NCBI GenBank assembly: GCA_035515235.1
Contig: DATJBS010000050.1
Coordinates: 1 to 64,000, forward strand
Direction: 5' to 3'
Origin: JAMLHH01 sp035515235
GTDB lineage: Bacteria; Bacteroidota; Bacteroidia; Chitinophagales; JADIYW01
Length of the DNA stretch: 64,000 nt
Below are positions 62,904-64,000 of this stretch, in pieces (position 1 is the stretch's first letter; the number at the start of each line of letters is the position of its first letter). A program made the translations under genes and the position numbers. Under the pieces are notes generated by a model. The model did not search any database, was not told where the DNA came from, and worked only from the letters and a program-made list of their open reading frames with translations.

Positions 62904-63695
62904 ATGAATAAAGAAAGTATCTACAAAATAGTTTTTGAGAGTGATACTAAAGCGGGTAATCTATTTGATGTTATATTGCTATGGTTGATTTCGATAAGCG
63001 TTGTTGTAGCTATCTTAGACAGCGTAGAGTCCATTAGCATATATTTATCTCACTGGTTTTTAGCTATTGAAATTATATTGACGATTGCTTTCTCCATAGA
63101 ATATATACTACGGATATTTATTTCTAAAAAACCCATCCATTACATCTTCAGCTTTTGGGGAATAATAGATTTATTAGCCATTCTACCTACATATTTAGCT
63201 CTATTTGTAAGTGGATATCATTATTTTTTAGTGGTAAGAGTTTTTAGACTGCTTAGAATATTCAGAATATTGAAATTAGTTAGATTTAACAGAGAAGCTA
63301 TTTTACTTTCTAAATCATTGAAGTCTAGCTCCTATAAAATCGGTGTTTTCTTTTCTGCAGTGATTACCATTGTTATTTTGTTAGGAACCGTCATGTACGT
63401 AGTGGAAGATGCCGAAAATGGTTTTACAAGTATTCCTGAAAGTATTTATTGGGCAGTGATTACAATTACAACGGTAGGTTATGGCGACATCGTGCCTCAT
63501 ACTGTTTTAGGTAAATTTATTTCATCTATTGCGATGATTATTGGTTATGCTATCATTGCAGTGCCCACTGGAATCATCACCGCAGAAATGGCAAGGTCAT
63601 CATTTAAAATTGATGAAGAAGTTACTTGCATTGAATGCAATTCTAAAATCCATAAAAAAAGTAACTTTTGTCCTAAATGTGGATATCAGCAGTGA
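62904..63695 (+). CDS. Voltage-gated potassium channel with C-terminal zinc ribbon
   Basis: This 263-residue six-segment channel has an S4 helix with regularly spaced basic residues (Arg112, 115, 118, 121, Lys124, Arg127), a pore helix, and the selectivity filter TTVGYGD (189-195). The last membrane segment ends near 228. The cytoplasmic tail has two CxxC pairs (Cys242/245 and 256/259, CIEC and CPKC), a zinc ribbon not usual for this short channel class. Monocistronic, with its own terminator. Confidence 0.88.
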   Translation: MNKESIYKIVFESDTKAGNLFDVILLWLISISVVVAILDSVESISIYLSHWFLAIEIILTIAFSIEYILRIFISKKPIHYIFSFWGIIDLLAILPTYLALFVSGYHYFLVVRVFRLLRIFRILKLVRFNREAILLSKSLKSSSYKIGVFFSAVITIVILLGTVMYVVEDAENGFTSIPESIYWAVITITTVGYGDIVPHTVLGKFISSIAMIIGYAIIAVPTGIITAEMARSSFKIDEEVTCIECNSKIHKKSNFCPKCGYQQ

Positions 63696-63850
63696 TAATA
63701 CTTTAGTGAATGAAAAAACCTCAAATTCCAATTCTTTAAATTCATTAAAGCAAAACAAATTTAAGAAAAATTTACTTGTAATTAGTGAAAGAAAAAATGC
63801 TTCAGATTTCAAAACCATTGTAAAAAGATATTTTATCTAAGCTTCTCCCC

Positions 63851-63884
63851 AAATCCTTTTACTACCAAAGTATCAGGATTTTTT
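63851..63884 (+). terminator. Terminator after the potassium channel gene
   Basis: AAATCCT and AGGATTT pair, with an inner TACT/AGTA stem, followed by a T-run. It lies about 155 bases after the stop. Confidence 0.65.
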
Positions 63885-63902
63885 GTTTTAAATTTATGCT
63901 AT

Positions 63903-64000
63903 ATGAATCCATACATTTCTTTAGCCATCGCTATTATTTTAGAGACCATCGCTACTTCGGCTTTAAAATATTCCGACCAATTCAGTAAAATCACTCCTAC
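63903..64000 (+). CDS. SMR family multidrug efflux protein, 5' part
   Basis: From the ATG the frame reads MNPYISLAIAIILETIATSA then LKYSDQFSKITPT and runs off the window. This is the first membrane helix of a small multidrug resistance protein; the essential Glu of helix 1 (Glu14, in ILETIATSALK) is present. Only about 30% of the expected 105-110 residues are visible. Confidence 0.8.
   Translation, partial: MNPYISLAIAIILETIATSALKYSDQFSKITP

Overview
The window is a low-GC (roughly one third G+C, estimated by eye) chromosomal segment of a Bacteroidota bacterium. The evidence is type IX secretion sorting domains (a type A tail on an S15-family hydrolase at 8152-11043 and a gliding-motility type B tail on a PKD protein at 28502-31114), short lipoprotein signals ending in SC, TAnnTTTG promoter elements, and a CrtD/CruF carotenoid pair. 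MqnA and MqnE indicate menaquinone made by the futalosine route, which together with CruF/CrtD fits a Saprospiria/Cytophagia-like lineage better than a typical Flavobacterium. The species cannot be fixed from the sequence.

Layout. 1-1.5 kb: the tail of an IS30-like transposase, a small conserved protein and a degenerate tyrosine recombinase. 1.5-4.2 kb: minus-strand operon mqnE, histidine phosphatase, mqnA. 4.3-8.1 kb: a DUF3817 membrane protein, a six-copy 133-bp tandem array, an amidohydrolase and a palindromic repeat cluster. 8.1-18.5 kb: secreted S15 hydrolase, fused 2-oxoacid dehydrogenase E1, CbpA/CbpM chaperone pair, a UbiB-like kinase overlapping a TetR-type protein without its DNA-binding head, and a prenyl diphosphate synthase. 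18.6-20.2 kb: an XRE-ImmA/PIN toxin-antitoxin-like pair whose promoter lies inside a perfect inverted repeat. 20.3-34.9 kb: housekeeping genes (kdsA, rarA, pyrD, fbp, prfC, a second UbiB-like kinase, pirin, thioesterase, PDZ protein). 35-49 kb: S41 peptidase, a beta-helix/diheme cytochrome lipoprotein pair, a peptide ABC importer (substrate-binding protein plus two permeases, no ATPase here) followed by three envelope genes ending in DsbD. 49-51.7 kb: ferritin and a two-subunit CoA transferase.

51.7-64 kb is more accessory: an orphan unknown gene, a broken HigA-like antitoxin, a frameshifted HigB-like toxin with an intact antitoxin, a class III Fic protein with an altered motif, a carotenoid block (crtD-cruF opposite a Rieske oxygenase overlapping a CrtU-like flavoprotein), gene remnants, a class I FicA/FicT toxin-antitoxin pair, a voltage-gated K+ channel with a zinc ribbon and the start of an SMR efflux gene.

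Four long intergenic gaps (7.66-8.0, 34.98-35.2, 36.98-37.2 and 49.05-49.35 kb) carry the same family of paired palindromes. No tRNA, rRNA, CRISPR array or complete insertion sequence was found. The most interesting leads are the Rieske/CrtU-like pair in the carotenoid block, the promoter-in-palindrome of the XRE-ImmA/PIN pair, the headless TetR/UbiB pair, and the two different Fic systems within 9 kb.
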